Positions 1-9,314 of a DNA stretch of 38,073 nucleotides are shown here, piece after piece; position 1 is the first letter of the stretch; every line of letters starts with the position of its first letter. Below the pieces are notes generated by a model that worked only from the letters and a program-made list of their open reading frames with translations, ran no database searches and was not told the origin of the DNA. Position numbers and translations under genes: made by a program. The stretch comes from Rhodospirillales bacterium. Its GTDB lineage: Bacteria > Pseudomonadota > Gammaproteobacteria > Steroidobacterales > JAHEKG01. The DNA lies in the NCBI GenBank assembly GCA_024638475.1, contig JAHEKG010000006.1:1-38073 (forward strand), written 5' to 3'.

Positions 1-1
1 G

Positions 2-421
2 GAGGTCGTCGATCACCGTCCCGCCTATGCAGATCAGTTCCTTTCTGCCGGAGGTCCGCAAATTACCGTACTGCAACCCGACGCGTTGGCGTCCGCAGTT
101 GATCTCGATAGTTTTGATGCCGCGGTGGTGATGAGTCACCACCTGGCGACGGATCACGCCTACTTGCGCAGTTTGGCGAAAACGACGATACGCTACATCG
201 GCAGTTTGGGGCCGAGCGATCGACGCGATCAACTGCTCAAAGATTTGCTGCCCGAGTTGGGGGACGACCTAGTCGAACTCCGACGGCGCCTGTACGCACC
301 CATCGGCCTCGACATCGGCGCGCGCGGCCCCGAAGGCATCGCATTAGCGATCTGCGCACAAATCCAAGGCGCCCTGAGTGGACGCGACGCCGGCCATCTA
401 GGCCCTCCGTTTACTGGCTAG
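2..421 (+). CDS. XdhC/CoxI family protein, C-terminal part (5'-truncated by window edge)
   Basis: Frame 2 is open from the window edge (EVVDHRPAYADQFLSAGGPQ...) into the listed ORF. VVDHRPAYA, the Rossmann-like 'VVMSHHLATDHAYLRSL' and 'YIGSLGPSDRRDQLL...APIGLDIGARGPEGIALAICAQI' are typical of the XdhC C-terminal domain. Confidence 0.85.
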   Translation, partial: EVVDHRPAYADQFLSAGGPQITVLQPDALASAVDLDSFDAAVVMSHHLATDHAYLRSLAKTTIRYIGSLGPSDRRDQLLKDLLPELGDDLVELRRRLYAPIGLDIGARGPEGIALAICAQIQGALSGRDAGHLGPPFTG

Positions 422-2015
422 GCAACAAGCCGAGGGAAGCGGCGATCACGTGAAACACGTAGTTTTGCTCCACCGTGCCGCCCAACAATTCCGAGCCAGG
501 CCCTTTCGAATAAACGGGTACGTCTTGCCCACCGTGGACCGAATCGGGGACGGGATTTAAGGCGGGTTGGATGTAGTTGATGTCGTCGGTTGCATCTTCC
601 AAGAGACTGCGCTCAAGGCGGGCGCCTGGCCCACCGGCGTAGCTGAGGATGGTATAGGGCGGGAGGCCCCGGCGGCCCCCGCCGCTCAGACCTGGCCTCG
701 GCGGTCCCACCATCATCGTGGTAAGACCGAGGACCGGGTCCTGCCGGCGCGGATAACCCGACAGCGTTAGGGTGTGGCCATGATCGGCGGTCACGATAAT
801 CAGCGTCTCTTCGTCCGCGGTCAGATCATCGGCAACCGCCACCGCCCGAGCCAGCTCCAACGCCTCGCGTAACGCCCGCGCCGCGTTGTTGCCGTGGTGG
901 GCATGGTCAATGAGGCCGGCTTCCACGAACAAAAAGTAACCCTGGGGTTGTGCCCCAAGGCGTTGCACGGCGAACCGGGTCATTGCGCTCAGACTAGGTT
1001 CGCCGCCAAAGTCGGCCGCGCGATCGGCCTCGAACTCCATATGGGTTGACTCGAACAAGCCTAATACCGGAAGGCGGTCCGTAGCGAGTCCATCAAGCTG
1101 CTTGTCATTCCAAACGTAGGCACCCTCGGGAAAACGCTGCTGCCACTCCTGCACGAGATTACGCTCGTCTCCCCGCGAACCTTGTTGCAGGGAACCAAAC
1201 AGGCGGCGCTCAGATCTCCGTACTACGCTGGGTTCAAAACGGCCTTCCACTTCACCGTCCGCCTCCTCGTCACGACGAGTCTTGGGAAAGAAGGTGGCGC
1301 GACCACCGCCTAGAATGACCTCAATGCCATCGCCATCGTCGAACTCCACTAGCTGGCGGGCGATGTCGGCGCAACCAGTCTTTGCGGCGGCGGACGACAC
1401 CTGCCGATCTAACTCCCAACGCCGATTCGGGGCCTGCGCATAAGCGGCGGCGGGCGTCGCATGAGTCACCCGGGTATTCGTCACAATTCCGGTCGCGATG
1501 CCCTGCTGCTCGGCAAGTTCTATCAGACTGAGGGAGCGCGCAGGATCGCAGGCGGCGGCAGGGGCACCGCTGTCGGTGCCAATTGCGCCGAGCACCGTCT
1601 TGATGCCGGTGAGCAACGCGGTAGCCGTATTCGCCGAATCCGATACGATGACGTTGCTACCGTAGGTACGAGCAAGCGCCAATTGGGGAAACGATTCAAA
1701 ACTTAACGGCCGCATGAGGCCCGTCTGACTCGCGCCTTCCTGCGCCAAGAGGCGACTCGCCGTCACGGTCGCCACGTCCATCCCGTCGCCCAGAAAAAGA
1801 ATCACATTGCGTGCACGGCGGGGCTGCAAATCGGCACTTCGCTGCCGCAACGTCGCGGCGGCAGCCTGAAAGTAAATGTTTTCGCTTTGCGGGATGACGG
1901 GACGGGTCTTGGCCCTTTCCGCCGTCGAGTCGCTGCAAGCCGGCGCGCTAAAGCCGACGCAAACAACGAGTTTCAGGGCCAGCGCCCGCCGAAATTTCAA
2001 CTGACTTGCGGTCAT
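411..2015 (-). CDS. Alkaline phosphatase
   Basis: NVILFLGDGMDVATVTASRLL, SDSANTATALLTGIKT (catalytic Ser region), VEAGLIDHAHHGNNAARAL, IIVTADHGHTL and VHGGQDVPVYSKGPGSELLGGTVEQNYVFHVIAASLGL are alkaline phosphatase motifs. N-terminal signal-like segment. Confidence 0.93.
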   Translation of the reverse strand: MTASQLKFRRALALKLVVCVGFSAPACSDSTAERAKTRPVIPQSENIYFQAAAATLRQRSADLQPRRARNVILFLGDGMDVATVTASRLLAQEGASQTGLMRPLSFESFPQLALARTYGSNVIVSDSANTATALLTGIKTVLGAIGTDSGAPAAACDPARSLSLIELAEQQGIATGIVTNTRVTHATPAAAYAQAPNRRWELDRQVSSAAAKTGCADIARQLVEFDDGDGIEVILGGGRATFFPKTRRDEEADGEVEGRFEPSVVRRSERRLFGSLQQGSRGDERNLVQEWQQRFPEGAYVWNDKQLDGLATDRLPVLGLFESTHMEFEADRAADFGGEPSLSAMTRFAVQRLGAQPQGYFLFVEAGLIDHAHHGNNAARALREALELARAVAVADDLTADEETLIIVTADHGHTLTLSGYPRRQDPVLGLTTMMVGPPRPGLSGGGRRGLPPYTILSYAGGPGARLERSLLEDATDDINYIQPALNPVPDSVHGGQDVPVYSKGPGSELLGGTVEQNYVFHVIAASLGLLPSQ

Positions 2016-2077
2016 CGTGCTCTGCTAAAGCCTAGACCGGGCCCATACTGGGTCGTCGGCCCGCCGCAGCGCAAGTA

Positions 2078-2998
2078 TTAGTTTCCTCCCGGACCCACCG
2101 GAGCCGGGCGGTCATCGATGTGCGCTTTCGTATGCTGAGGCGTTCGGATGACCAAAACGGCAGCAACGACGATGGCAGCAGTTATCAGGCTCATCTCCAA
2201 TGCGAATTCTGACGGCTTCTCCCAGAACTCCGTGATCAGGTGCCAACGCCCCACCAGCTCTACGCTGTTCCAAGCAATGATTGCCGTGGGTATACCATAG
2301 CGAATGGCCGTCGTGACCTTCCAGAAGCGCACCAGGCGCTGGAACAGATAGATCGCCCATACCGTATTGACGAAGAAAAACCCGTAGGTTACCGGGTGAC
2401 GATCGCCAAACAATTCATCGTTATACAAGAACAATAGCACCACATAAAAAAACCAAATGACGTAGATCGTTTCTAAACAGGTGATGGCCGCGAAACTGCG
2501 CTGATAACCTCGGTTCGGCTTGCCTGTGCGCATTTTTAAATTGCGCTGAAACCAAACAAACATGTTGCACTTGGTGTCTTTGTTGAACAAAAAGAACATC
2601 AACGTGGCCATGAGCACCCCGATGGAGGACATCATCACCAAGTATTCCGCTTTAGTGGCAATCTCCCCTGCGACATTCGGATCCATCAGGTCCGGCACGC
2701 TCAAATAATTGGCGTTCCAAACGAAAGAAAATTCGACCCACCCCGTCCACAGTAACGACCCGGCCCAGAAACCGAGCCAGGTACCAGCGACTTCACCGGC
2801 ATATTTCATGCCGTACCACAGCATAACTACCCCGACCAAGCCCATGAGCGCCGCGCTATGGTAAACATATTCCTCTCCAAGCCATTTTTCCATCACGATC
2901 ATGATGGTGTGCCCTAGACCCTGGAATGCGAACACGATGAGAAAGGCAAACAGCCCTATGAAAGGCGGCCGTACGAAAATACTCTTTGTGGTACTCAT
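2078..2998 (-). CDS. Uncharacterised polytopic membrane protein
   Basis: 306 aa with several long hydrophobic segments. No family recognised by eye. ATG overlaps the TGA of the upstream TetR gene (ATGA). Confidence 0.75.
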   Translation of the reverse strand: MSTTKSIFVRPPFIGLFAFLIVFAFQGLGHTIMIVMEKWLGEEYVYHSAALMGLVGVVMLWYGMKYAGEVAGTWLGFWAGSLLWTGWVEFSFVWNANYLSVPDLMDPNVAGEIATKAEYLVMMSSIGVLMATLMFFLFNKDTKCNMFVWFQRNLKMRTGKPNRGYQRSFAAITCLETIYVIWFFYVVLLFLYNDELFGDRHPVTYGFFFVNTVWAIYLFQRLVRFWKVTTAIRYGIPTAIIAWNSVELVGRWHLITEFWEKPSEFALEMSLITAAIVVAAVLVIRTPQHTKAHIDDRPAPVGPGGN

Positions 2999-3675
2999 GA
3001 CTTCACCTCGGGTTTTAGGAGGAGACCCGCCATGGCGGCGATAAACAACTTTCTAATGTCAGCGCTTGCTGAAAATACTTCTAAGATCGGCACGGCAACG
3101 CGGGCGATTAACCGCCCGCTATAATCGGCATCACCGTTGAGCAAGATTCCTGCGGGTTCGACACGCCGGACGAGTTGCACGAGCTCGTTGCGAAACTCAG
3201 CGTGATCCTCTTCGAATAACGAAAAGTAGACGCCACCGACCCGAGTCGCGACTCGCAGCGCGTTGGCGTTCAGTTCCCATAGAACCAGGTAGGCCTCGAA
3301 TATTCCGACCATGATCTGGCGGGGCGACTCGTCCGCAATGGCTTTTAGTTCCGCGACCCCGCGCCGGAAGACGGGCCGGACGAGTTCGGCCAACAGGCTT
3401 TCGCGATTGGAGAAGAACCGGTAAAAGCTGCTGCGGGCAATACCCGTCGCCGCCAGTATGTCTTCGACACTGACGTTTTCGAACCCGCGTTCGATGAACA
3501 GCTGGGCGCTTTTTTGCAGCAACAGGCGACGCGTCCGATCCTGGCGGTGGCGAACCTTGCTACTGATTTGCGCGACGGCTGAGTTGCGTGACGACACCAG
3601 GTTAATCCTTGGGTGACCAAACAATCGAACATTAGTGTACCACTTCGCCTCGCAATAAAAATCCCTTATAAACAA
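2995..3675 (-). CDS. TetR/AcrR family transcriptional regulator (start uncertain, may be internal)
   Basis: N-terminal HTH 'RTRRLLLQKSAQLFIERGFENVSVEDILAATGIARSSFYRFFSNRESLLAELVRP'. Confidence 0.9.
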   Translation of the reverse strand: MFIRDFYCEAKWYTNVRLFGHPRINLVSSRNSAVAQISSKVRHRQDRTRRLLLQKSAQLFIERGFENVSVEDILAATGIARSSFYRFFSNRESLLAELVRPVFRRGVAELKAIADESPRQIMVGIFEAYLVLWELNANALRVATRVGGVYFSLFEEDHAEFRNELVQLVRRVEPAGILLNGDADYSGRLIARVAVPILEVFSASADIRKLFIAAMAGLLLKPEVKS

Positions 3676-3704
3676 GCAAGTTACATAAAGTTACAGGTGG
3701 TGGT

Positions 3705-5645
3705 CTAGACCAATCTAGCCAACTGTTGGCCTTCCCTCACTTGCTGGCCTGGGCGAAAAAAAACCGCCTCGACCACCCCGGCCCGGGGAGCCCGAATGGG
3801 GTGTTCCATTTTCATGGCCTCGACGATCATCAAGGTCTGGCCGACTTCTACCGCATCCCCTTCCGCCACCAGCACGTCCAGCACCTGCCCTGGCATCGGC
3901 GACACCAGCGCACCCTCTTGAGCCGCGGCCAAGTCACGTTGTCGTGGCCGCCGGTAACTTCGCGCTGCGGCGTCAACCCAGATCCAAACGGTCTCGTCAT
4001 CGAAAATCACCGGGCAGTCGAACGGCTCACCATCCAAGTCGCCATTGATGCGGTTACCGCAACGAGAAATTTCGGTGACACGCCAACGCTGGTCGTCCGC
4101 ATAGACAGTCGCGGCATTGCCAACGAACTCTATTTCGACGACGTTACCACCGTCCTCACCTTCCAAATCCAGCAGGCTGCGACCAGCTCTGTTGAGGCGC
4201 CACCCGTCGCCGCTCTGCCACGACAACGCCGCGGCAACTGCCGGCATGCCACAGGCAGCCACTGCCGCAATGGGCAAGACCGCTCGGCCCGCCTGGCTGG
4301 CTAACGGGAATTCGCGCTGATCGAGAAAATCCGTCGTTACGGCTCCAGCCCGGAATGCGGGGTCGGTCACGACCTGAAGCAGTACCGCAAGATTCGTTGT
4401 GACGCCGATCACCTCGCACTCGTTAAGCGCTTTAGCCAACACGCTCAAAGCCTGCTGCCGGTCCGCACCCCAGCCGATGACCTTGGCGATCAGGGGGTCG
4501 TAGAAAACGGTAATCTCATCCGCCTGCCTAATGCCGGTGTCGATCCGCACCGCATTGCCCTGTTCCGGCAGGCGCAAGTGCCTAAGCACACCGGTCGATG
4601 GCAGATGTTCCGCCTTCGGGTCCTCCGCATATAGCCGAGCCTCTATCGCATGGCCCTCAAACCGGACTTCTGCTTGTCGAATGTCCAAGTTCTCGCCGGC
4701 GGCAATCAACAACTGCCACAAGACCAAATCGATACCGGTAATCATCTCCGTGACGGGATGCTCCACCTGGAGCCGCGTGTTCATCTCCATAAAGAAGAAT
4801 TCCTCACCCACTACTAGAAACTCCACCGTACCGGCCCCTCGGTAGTCGATAGCCTGAGCGGCAGCTATGGCGGCGCGATGGATTGCTTCGCGCAGGCCAG
4901 CATTGAGATCCGGAGCCGGCGCTTCTTCGAAGACTTTTTGGTAGCGACGCTGTACTGAACAGTCCCGCTCGCCCAGGTGAATACAATGGCCGCGGTTGTC
5001 AGCCAGAATTTGCACCTCGACATGGCGGGGCCGAGTCAAGTAGCGCTCAAGAATCAAGCGATCGTCGCCGAAGGCCTTAACCGCCTCGCGCCTAGCAGAC
5101 TGAAGTTGTTGCACTAGGTCATCGGCCTGGCGGATCAAGCGCATGCCTTTACCGCCACCGCCGGCAACCGGTTTTGCCAACAACGGGAACCCGATTGCGT
5201 TAGCCGCGCCGACGAGGGCTTCAAGTGATTGGTCGGCCCCGTCGTAACCGGGGACCACGGGCACATTCGCCGCCGCCATGAGCTGTTTGGCGCGAGCCTT
5301 GTCGCCCATAGCCGCAATCGCGTCGGCTGATGGCCCGACGAATACCACGCCGGCTGCCGCGCAAGCCCGGGCGAAGTCCGCGTTCTCGGCCAAGAAACCG
5401 TATCCGGGGTGCACCGCTTGCGCGCCCGTTGCCTGGGCCGCAGCGACGATCCGTGCAATGTCGAGGTAACTGCTTTGGGGGGCCGCCCCGCCAATTTCTA
5501 CGGCGCTATCGGCGAGCGCCACATGCAGCGCATCACGATCGACGGTCGAATAGACCGCCACGGTGTGGATACCCAAAGCCTGGGCGCTGCGAATCACGCG
5601 GCACGCAATCTCGCCTCGGTTGGCGATTAGGAGGCGTTCGAACAT
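3705..5645 (-). CDS. liuD: Biotin carboxylase/BCCP subunit of an acyl-CoA carboxylase, probably methylcrotonyl-CoA carboxylase alpha
   Basis: MFERLLIANRGEIACRVIRSAQALGI, ATP-grasp GGGGKGMRLI, MEMNTRLQVEHPVTEMITGIDLV, C-terminal biotinyl motif VEAMKMEHPIRAP. Adjacent to isovaleryl-CoA dehydrogenase and carboxyltransferase genes. The liu symbol is assigned by synteny. Confidence 0.88.
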   Translation of the reverse strand: MFERLLIANRGEIACRVIRSAQALGIHTVAVYSTVDRDALHVALADSAVEIGGAAPQSSYLDIARIVAAAQATGAQAVHPGYGFLAENADFARACAAAGVVFVGPSADAIAAMGDKARAKQLMAAANVPVVPGYDGADQSLEALVGAANAIGFPLLAKPVAGGGGKGMRLIRQADDLVQQLQSARREAVKAFGDDRLILERYLTRPRHVEVQILADNRGHCIHLGERDCSVQRRYQKVFEEAPAPDLNAGLREAIHRAAIAAAQAIDYRGAGTVEFLVVGEEFFFMEMNTRLQVEHPVTEMITGIDLVLWQLLIAAGENLDIRQAEVRFEGHAIEARLYAEDPKAEHLPSTGVLRHLRLPEQGNAVRIDTGIRQADEITVFYDPLIAKVIGWGADRQQALSVLAKALNECEVIGVTTNLAVLLQVVTDPAFRAGAVTTDFLDQREFPLASQAGRAVLPIAAVAACGMPAVAAALSWQSGDGWRLNRAGRSLLDLEGEDGGNVVEIEFVGNAATVYADDQRWRVTEISRCGNRINGDLDGEPFDCPVIFDDETVWIWVDAAARSYRRPRQRDLAAAQEGALVSPMPGQVLDVLVAEGDAVEVGQTLMIVEAMKMEHPIRAPRAGVVEAVFFRPGQQVREGQQLARLV

Positions 5646-5647
5646 GA

Positions 5648-7255
5648 TTACATGCGAAAGATGCCGTACGGCGTTTCACTTTCCATAGGCGCCGCGGCGG
5701 TAATAGCTAAGGCGAGCGCAAGCACTCGGCGGGTATCCAAGGGATCGATGACGCCATCGTCCCATAACCGGGCGCTGGCATAATAGGGGTGACCTTGAAC
5801 CTCATACTGTTCCAAGATGGCCTGGCGAAACGCTGCCTCGTCTTCCTCCGACCACGCCTTACCCTGCCCTTCGCGCGACTCTCGTTGCACCATGGCCAGT
5901 ACGGTAGCGGCCTGTTCACCACCCATGACCGAGATCCGCGCGTTCGGCCAAGTCCACAAAAAACGCGCGTCATAGGCGCGACCACACATGCCATAGTTCC
6001 CCGCGCCGAAGGACCCACCGATAATGACGGTAAGTTTCGGTACTCGAGCGCAGGCCACCGCGGTGACTAGCTTGGCGCCATCTTTGGCGATCCCGGCCGC
6101 CTCGTACTTTCCGCCGACCATGAAGCCGGTGATGTTTTGCAGGAACAGCAGCGGAATACCGCGTCGATTACATAGCTCGATAAAGTGCGCGCCCTTGAGC
6201 GCAGACTCGGAAAACAATATGCCGTTGTTCGCGAGCACGCCGACCGGGTAGCCTTCGATATGCCCAAAACCGCAAACCAGGGTCTTGCCGTAAAGCGGTT
6301 TGAATTCGCTAAATTCTGAATCGTCAAGTAGCCGCGCCAACACTTCGCGAACGTCGTATGGCGTGCGGGTATCCTTAGGAACGACGCCATAAATCTCGTC
6401 AGCGGGGTAGCGCGGCGCGCGCGCGGCCAGCGGTGGCGCGGCTGGAGCGGCCCGGTTCAGATGGGCCACCAACTCGCGGGCAATTAATAGCGCATGGCTA
6501 TCGTCCTCGGCTAGATAATCAGCCACCCCGGACTGGCGCGTGTGGACATCCCCACCACCCAGCGATTCGGCATCGATCTCCTCACCGGTTGCGGCCTTCA
6601 CCAATGGTGGCCCACCCAGAAAGATCGTCCCCTGCTCCCTAACGATGATCGTTTGATCGGACATGGCCGGAACATAAGCACCACCCGCCGTGCAGGAACC
6701 CATCACGACCGCTATTTGCGGAATATTGCGGGCCGACAGCTGAGCCTGGTTGAAAAAGATACGTCCGAAGTGGTCGCGATCGGGAAATACTTCGTCCTGG
6801 CGAGGCAGAAAAGCGCCGCCCGAATCCACCAAATAAATGCAGGGCAGATGATTCTCTAAGGCGATCTCTTGGGCGCGCAAATGTTTTTTTACGGTAAGCG
6901 GATAGTAACTACCGCCCTTTACGGTGGCGTCGTTGGCAACGAGCATACACAGGGTGCCGGACACTTGACCGACACCCGTGATGATACCCGCCGAAGGTAC
7001 CTGATCCTCGTACATTCCGTTGGCTGCAAGCGCGCCTACCTCCAGGAAAGCCGCGCCTGGATCGACGAGCTTGTCGATGCGATCGCGGGGTAATAACTTA
7101 CCGCGACCGACGTGGCGCTCCCGGGCACGCTCCGACCCTCCTTGGGCTAGGCCGGCCGTCTTGGCATGGAGATCGGCTGCGAGCGTGCGGTTGGCCGTGG
7201 CATTGGCCCCAAACACTGCATCGTTGGGATTGAGGCCGCTAATTATTGTCGACAT
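5648..7255 (-). CDS. liuB: Carboxyltransferase subunit, probably methylcrotonyl-CoA carboxylase beta
   Basis: 535 aa; [96 protein letters not shown]. Immediately upstream of the biotin carboxylase gene. Confidence 0.9.
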   Translation of the reverse strand: MSTIISGLNPNDAVFGANATANRTLAADLHAKTAGLAQGGSERARERHVGRGKLLPRDRIDKLVDPGAAFLEVGALAANGMYEDQVPSAGIITGVGQVSGTLCMLVANDATVKGGSYYPLTVKKHLRAQEIALENHLPCIYLVDSGGAFLPRQDEVFPDRDHFGRIFFNQAQLSARNIPQIAVVMGSCTAGGAYVPAMSDQTIIVREQGTIFLGGPPLVKAATGEEIDAESLGGGDVHTRQSGVADYLAEDDSHALLIARELVAHLNRAAPAAPPLAARAPRYPADEIYGVVPKDTRTPYDVREVLARLLDDSEFSEFKPLYGKTLVCGFGHIEGYPVGVLANNGILFSESALKGAHFIELCNRRGIPLLFLQNITGFMVGGKYEAAGIAKDGAKLVTAVACARVPKLTVIIGGSFGAGNYGMCGRAYDARFLWTWPNARISVMGGEQAATVLAMVQRESREGQGKAWSEEDEAAFRQAILEQYEVQGHPYYASARLWDDGVIDPLDTRRVLALALAITAAAPMESETPYGIFRM

Positions 7256-7279
7256 GGCGGTATTGTTTCAGAGAAGCCG

Positions 7280-8419
7280 TTACGGCGTCGAGTCAAAAAG
7301 CTCGCGCCCGATGAGCATTCGGCGAATTTCACTGGTCCCGGCGCCGATTTCATAAAGCTTAGCGTCGCGTAACAGGCGGCCGGTGGGATAATCGTTGATA
7401 TAGCCGTTACCGCCCAAGGCCTGTATCGCCTCCAACGCCATCCAAGTGGCTTTCTCGGAGGCGAACAAGATGCAGGCCGCCGCGTCGAAACGAGTAGTGC
7501 GACCCCGATCGCAGGCGTTAGCAACCGCATAAACGTAGGAACGTGCCGCATTCATGTTCGTATATAGGTCGGCAATTTTCGCCTGCATGAGTTGGAAGGT
7601 GCCGATGGGTTGGCCAAACTGCTTGCGCTCGTGGACATAGGGCAGAACCGTATCCATGCATGCGCGCATGATACCCAGGGAGCCGCCGGCCAGCACGACG
7701 CGCTCGTAGTCGAGGCCGCTCATGAGGATCTTGGCGCCCTCCCCCAGCGTGCCGAGCACCTGCTGCTTTGGCACGATACAATCCTTGAAAACCAACTCGC
7801 AGGTATCGGAGCCGCGCATACCTAGCTTGTCCAGTTTCTGGGCCGTCGAAAAACCGCGCGTACCTTTTTCTACAATGAACGCCGTGATACCCGCATCCGC
7901 CTTCGCGTAAACTACCAGCACGTCGGCATCGGGGCCGTTGGTAATCCACATCTTGTTGCCGTTGAGGAGGAACCCCTCATTGCATTCGCGGGCGCTGGTA
8001 CGCATGCCCAAAACGTCGGAACCCGCACCCGGTTCGCTCATCGCCAAGGCGCCTACGTGTTCGCCACTGATCAACGCCGGTAACCAACGCCGTTTTTGCG
8101 CTTCGCTGCCCCAACGGCGAAGTTGGTTGACGCAAAGGTTGGAATGAGCCCCATAGGACAGGCCCACGGCCGCCGAAGCGCGGCTGATCTCCTCCATAGC
8201 CACCACGTGGGCCAAGTAGCCGAGTCCGGCGCCTCCGTACTCGGCTTCAACGGTGATGCCGAGCAGACCCAGCTGACCGAGCTGAGGCCATAGGTCCCGC
8301 GGAAAGACATTACTACGGTCGATTTCCTCCGCCCGCGGAGCGATGGCGGCGGTTGCGAAATCCGCAACCGCGTCACGCATGAGGTCGAGCTCTTCACCCA
8401 AACCGAAATCGAATTCCAC
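7280..8419 (-). CDS. liuA: Isovaleryl-CoA dehydrogenase
   Basis: Acyl-CoA dehydrogenase fold ([34 protein letters not shown]). IVD-like placement of the catalytic Glu in '[12 protein letters not shown]', with the usual ACAD 'YEGTSEI' Glu replaced ([19 protein letters not shown]). Confidence 0.92.
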   Translation of the reverse strand: MEFDFGLGEELDLMRDAVADFATAAIAPRAEEIDRSNVFPRDLWPQLGQLGLLGITVEAEYGGAGLGYLAHVVAMEEISRASAAVGLSYGAHSNLCVNQLRRWGSEAQKRRWLPALISGEHVGALAMSEPGAGSDVLGMRTSARECNEGFLLNGNKMWITNGPDADVLVVYAKADAGITAFIVEKGTRGFSTAQKLDKLGMRGSDTCELVFKDCIVPKQQVLGTLGEGAKILMSGLDYERVVLAGGSLGIMRACMDTVLPYVHERKQFGQPIGTFQLMQAKIADLYTNMNAARSYVYAVANACDRGRTTRFDAAACILFASEKATWMALEAIQALGGNGYINDYPTGRLLRDAKLYEIGAGTSEIRRMLIGRELFDSTP

Positions 8420-8495
8420 TCGCTACCCCAGGATCTGCGTCCAACCAGCGCCGAGTTCCATTGTCCGCCCGGCAAGCGGGAGATCCATACCCTAG

Positions 8496-9314
8496 TCAGG
8501 GTAGATGGGTCATGGCGTCCAAAAAATAGGCAAACAGGGCGGCCTGGGAGGTGACTTGCAGCTTGGCGTACAGATTTTTGCGATGCACGGTCACCGTCGC
8601 CGGTGAAATCTGCAATTCCCGAGCGACGGACTTCGCCGAGTGTCCCTTGAGCAGTAGCACGGCCACCTCACGTTCACGGGCCGTCAGCAGCTCACCGCCA
8701 AATTCTTCGAAGCAATCCAACATGCGCTGGTGCAGCTCATCCGCTTGCACGCGTGGATCGAGGCAGCGGCCGATTCGGCCCATGGCCGCATGAATGACCG
8801 GACCGACGCCCTTCAGACGAGCCAATTCGCGGGGACTAAAACGACTGGACCGACGGCCGATCACTAGCGCTAGCGTCAACCCGTCGGCCACCGGCGTCAC
8901 CGCATCGGCCTCATCGACGAGATGTGTGCGCAAACGATACTCGCGATAGTAGGCAGATACGTTGAACCGGTCCGGAGAGCGATCGCGAAACCGAAACATC
9001 CCAGGCCGCTTCGCGTTCAGAGCCAGCTCATAGAGTGGGTCGAGCAGATAGGGGCCGGCCAAGTAGCGATCGATGTAATGGGCCGCAACCCGCTGCGTCA
9101 TCGTGTGATGAATCACCTCGGGGCGGGCTTGGCTGCGGTATGCCACCAGGCAAGTACCATCATCGTGGACAACGGTTCCCACGGCCCTGGCCAGCGCCTT
9201 ACAAAGATCAGCGCGGTCCTCCGCCGCAACCAATTCGGCGACCGCGCTTTGCCAGGCTGGCGCGGTGAACTTCAAGTTAGTCGTCGGTCTTGCTGTCCGG
9301 CACGGCAAACACAC
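8496..9314 (-). CDS. LuxR-type HTH transcriptional regulator (start uncertain)
   Basis: C-terminal 'GGELLTAREREVAVLLLKGHSAKSVARELQISPATVTVHRKNLYAKLQVTSQAALFAYFLD' is a GerE/LuxR HTH. The listed start overlaps the neighbouring dehydratase CDS by 38 nt, so a downstream start is possible. Confidence 0.9.
   Translation of the reverse strand: MCLPCRTARPTTNLKFTAPAWQSAVAELVAAEDRADLCKALARAVGTVVHDDGTCLVAYRSQARPEVIHHTMTQRVAAHYIDRYLAGPYLLDPLYELALNAKRPGMFRFRDRSPDRFNVSAYYREYRLRTHLVDEADAVTPVADGLTLALVIGRRSSRFSPRELARLKGVGPVIHAAMGRIGRCLDPRVQADELHQRMLDCFEEFGGELLTAREREVAVLLLKGHSAKSVARELQISPATVTVHRKNLYAKLQVTSQAALFAYFLDAMTHLP

Noticed and set aside
3726-4304. Plus-strand 192-aa ORF antisense to the biotin carboxylase gene
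   Set aside because: A strong conserved protein lies on the opposite strand; the translation looks like a GC-rich shadow ORF.
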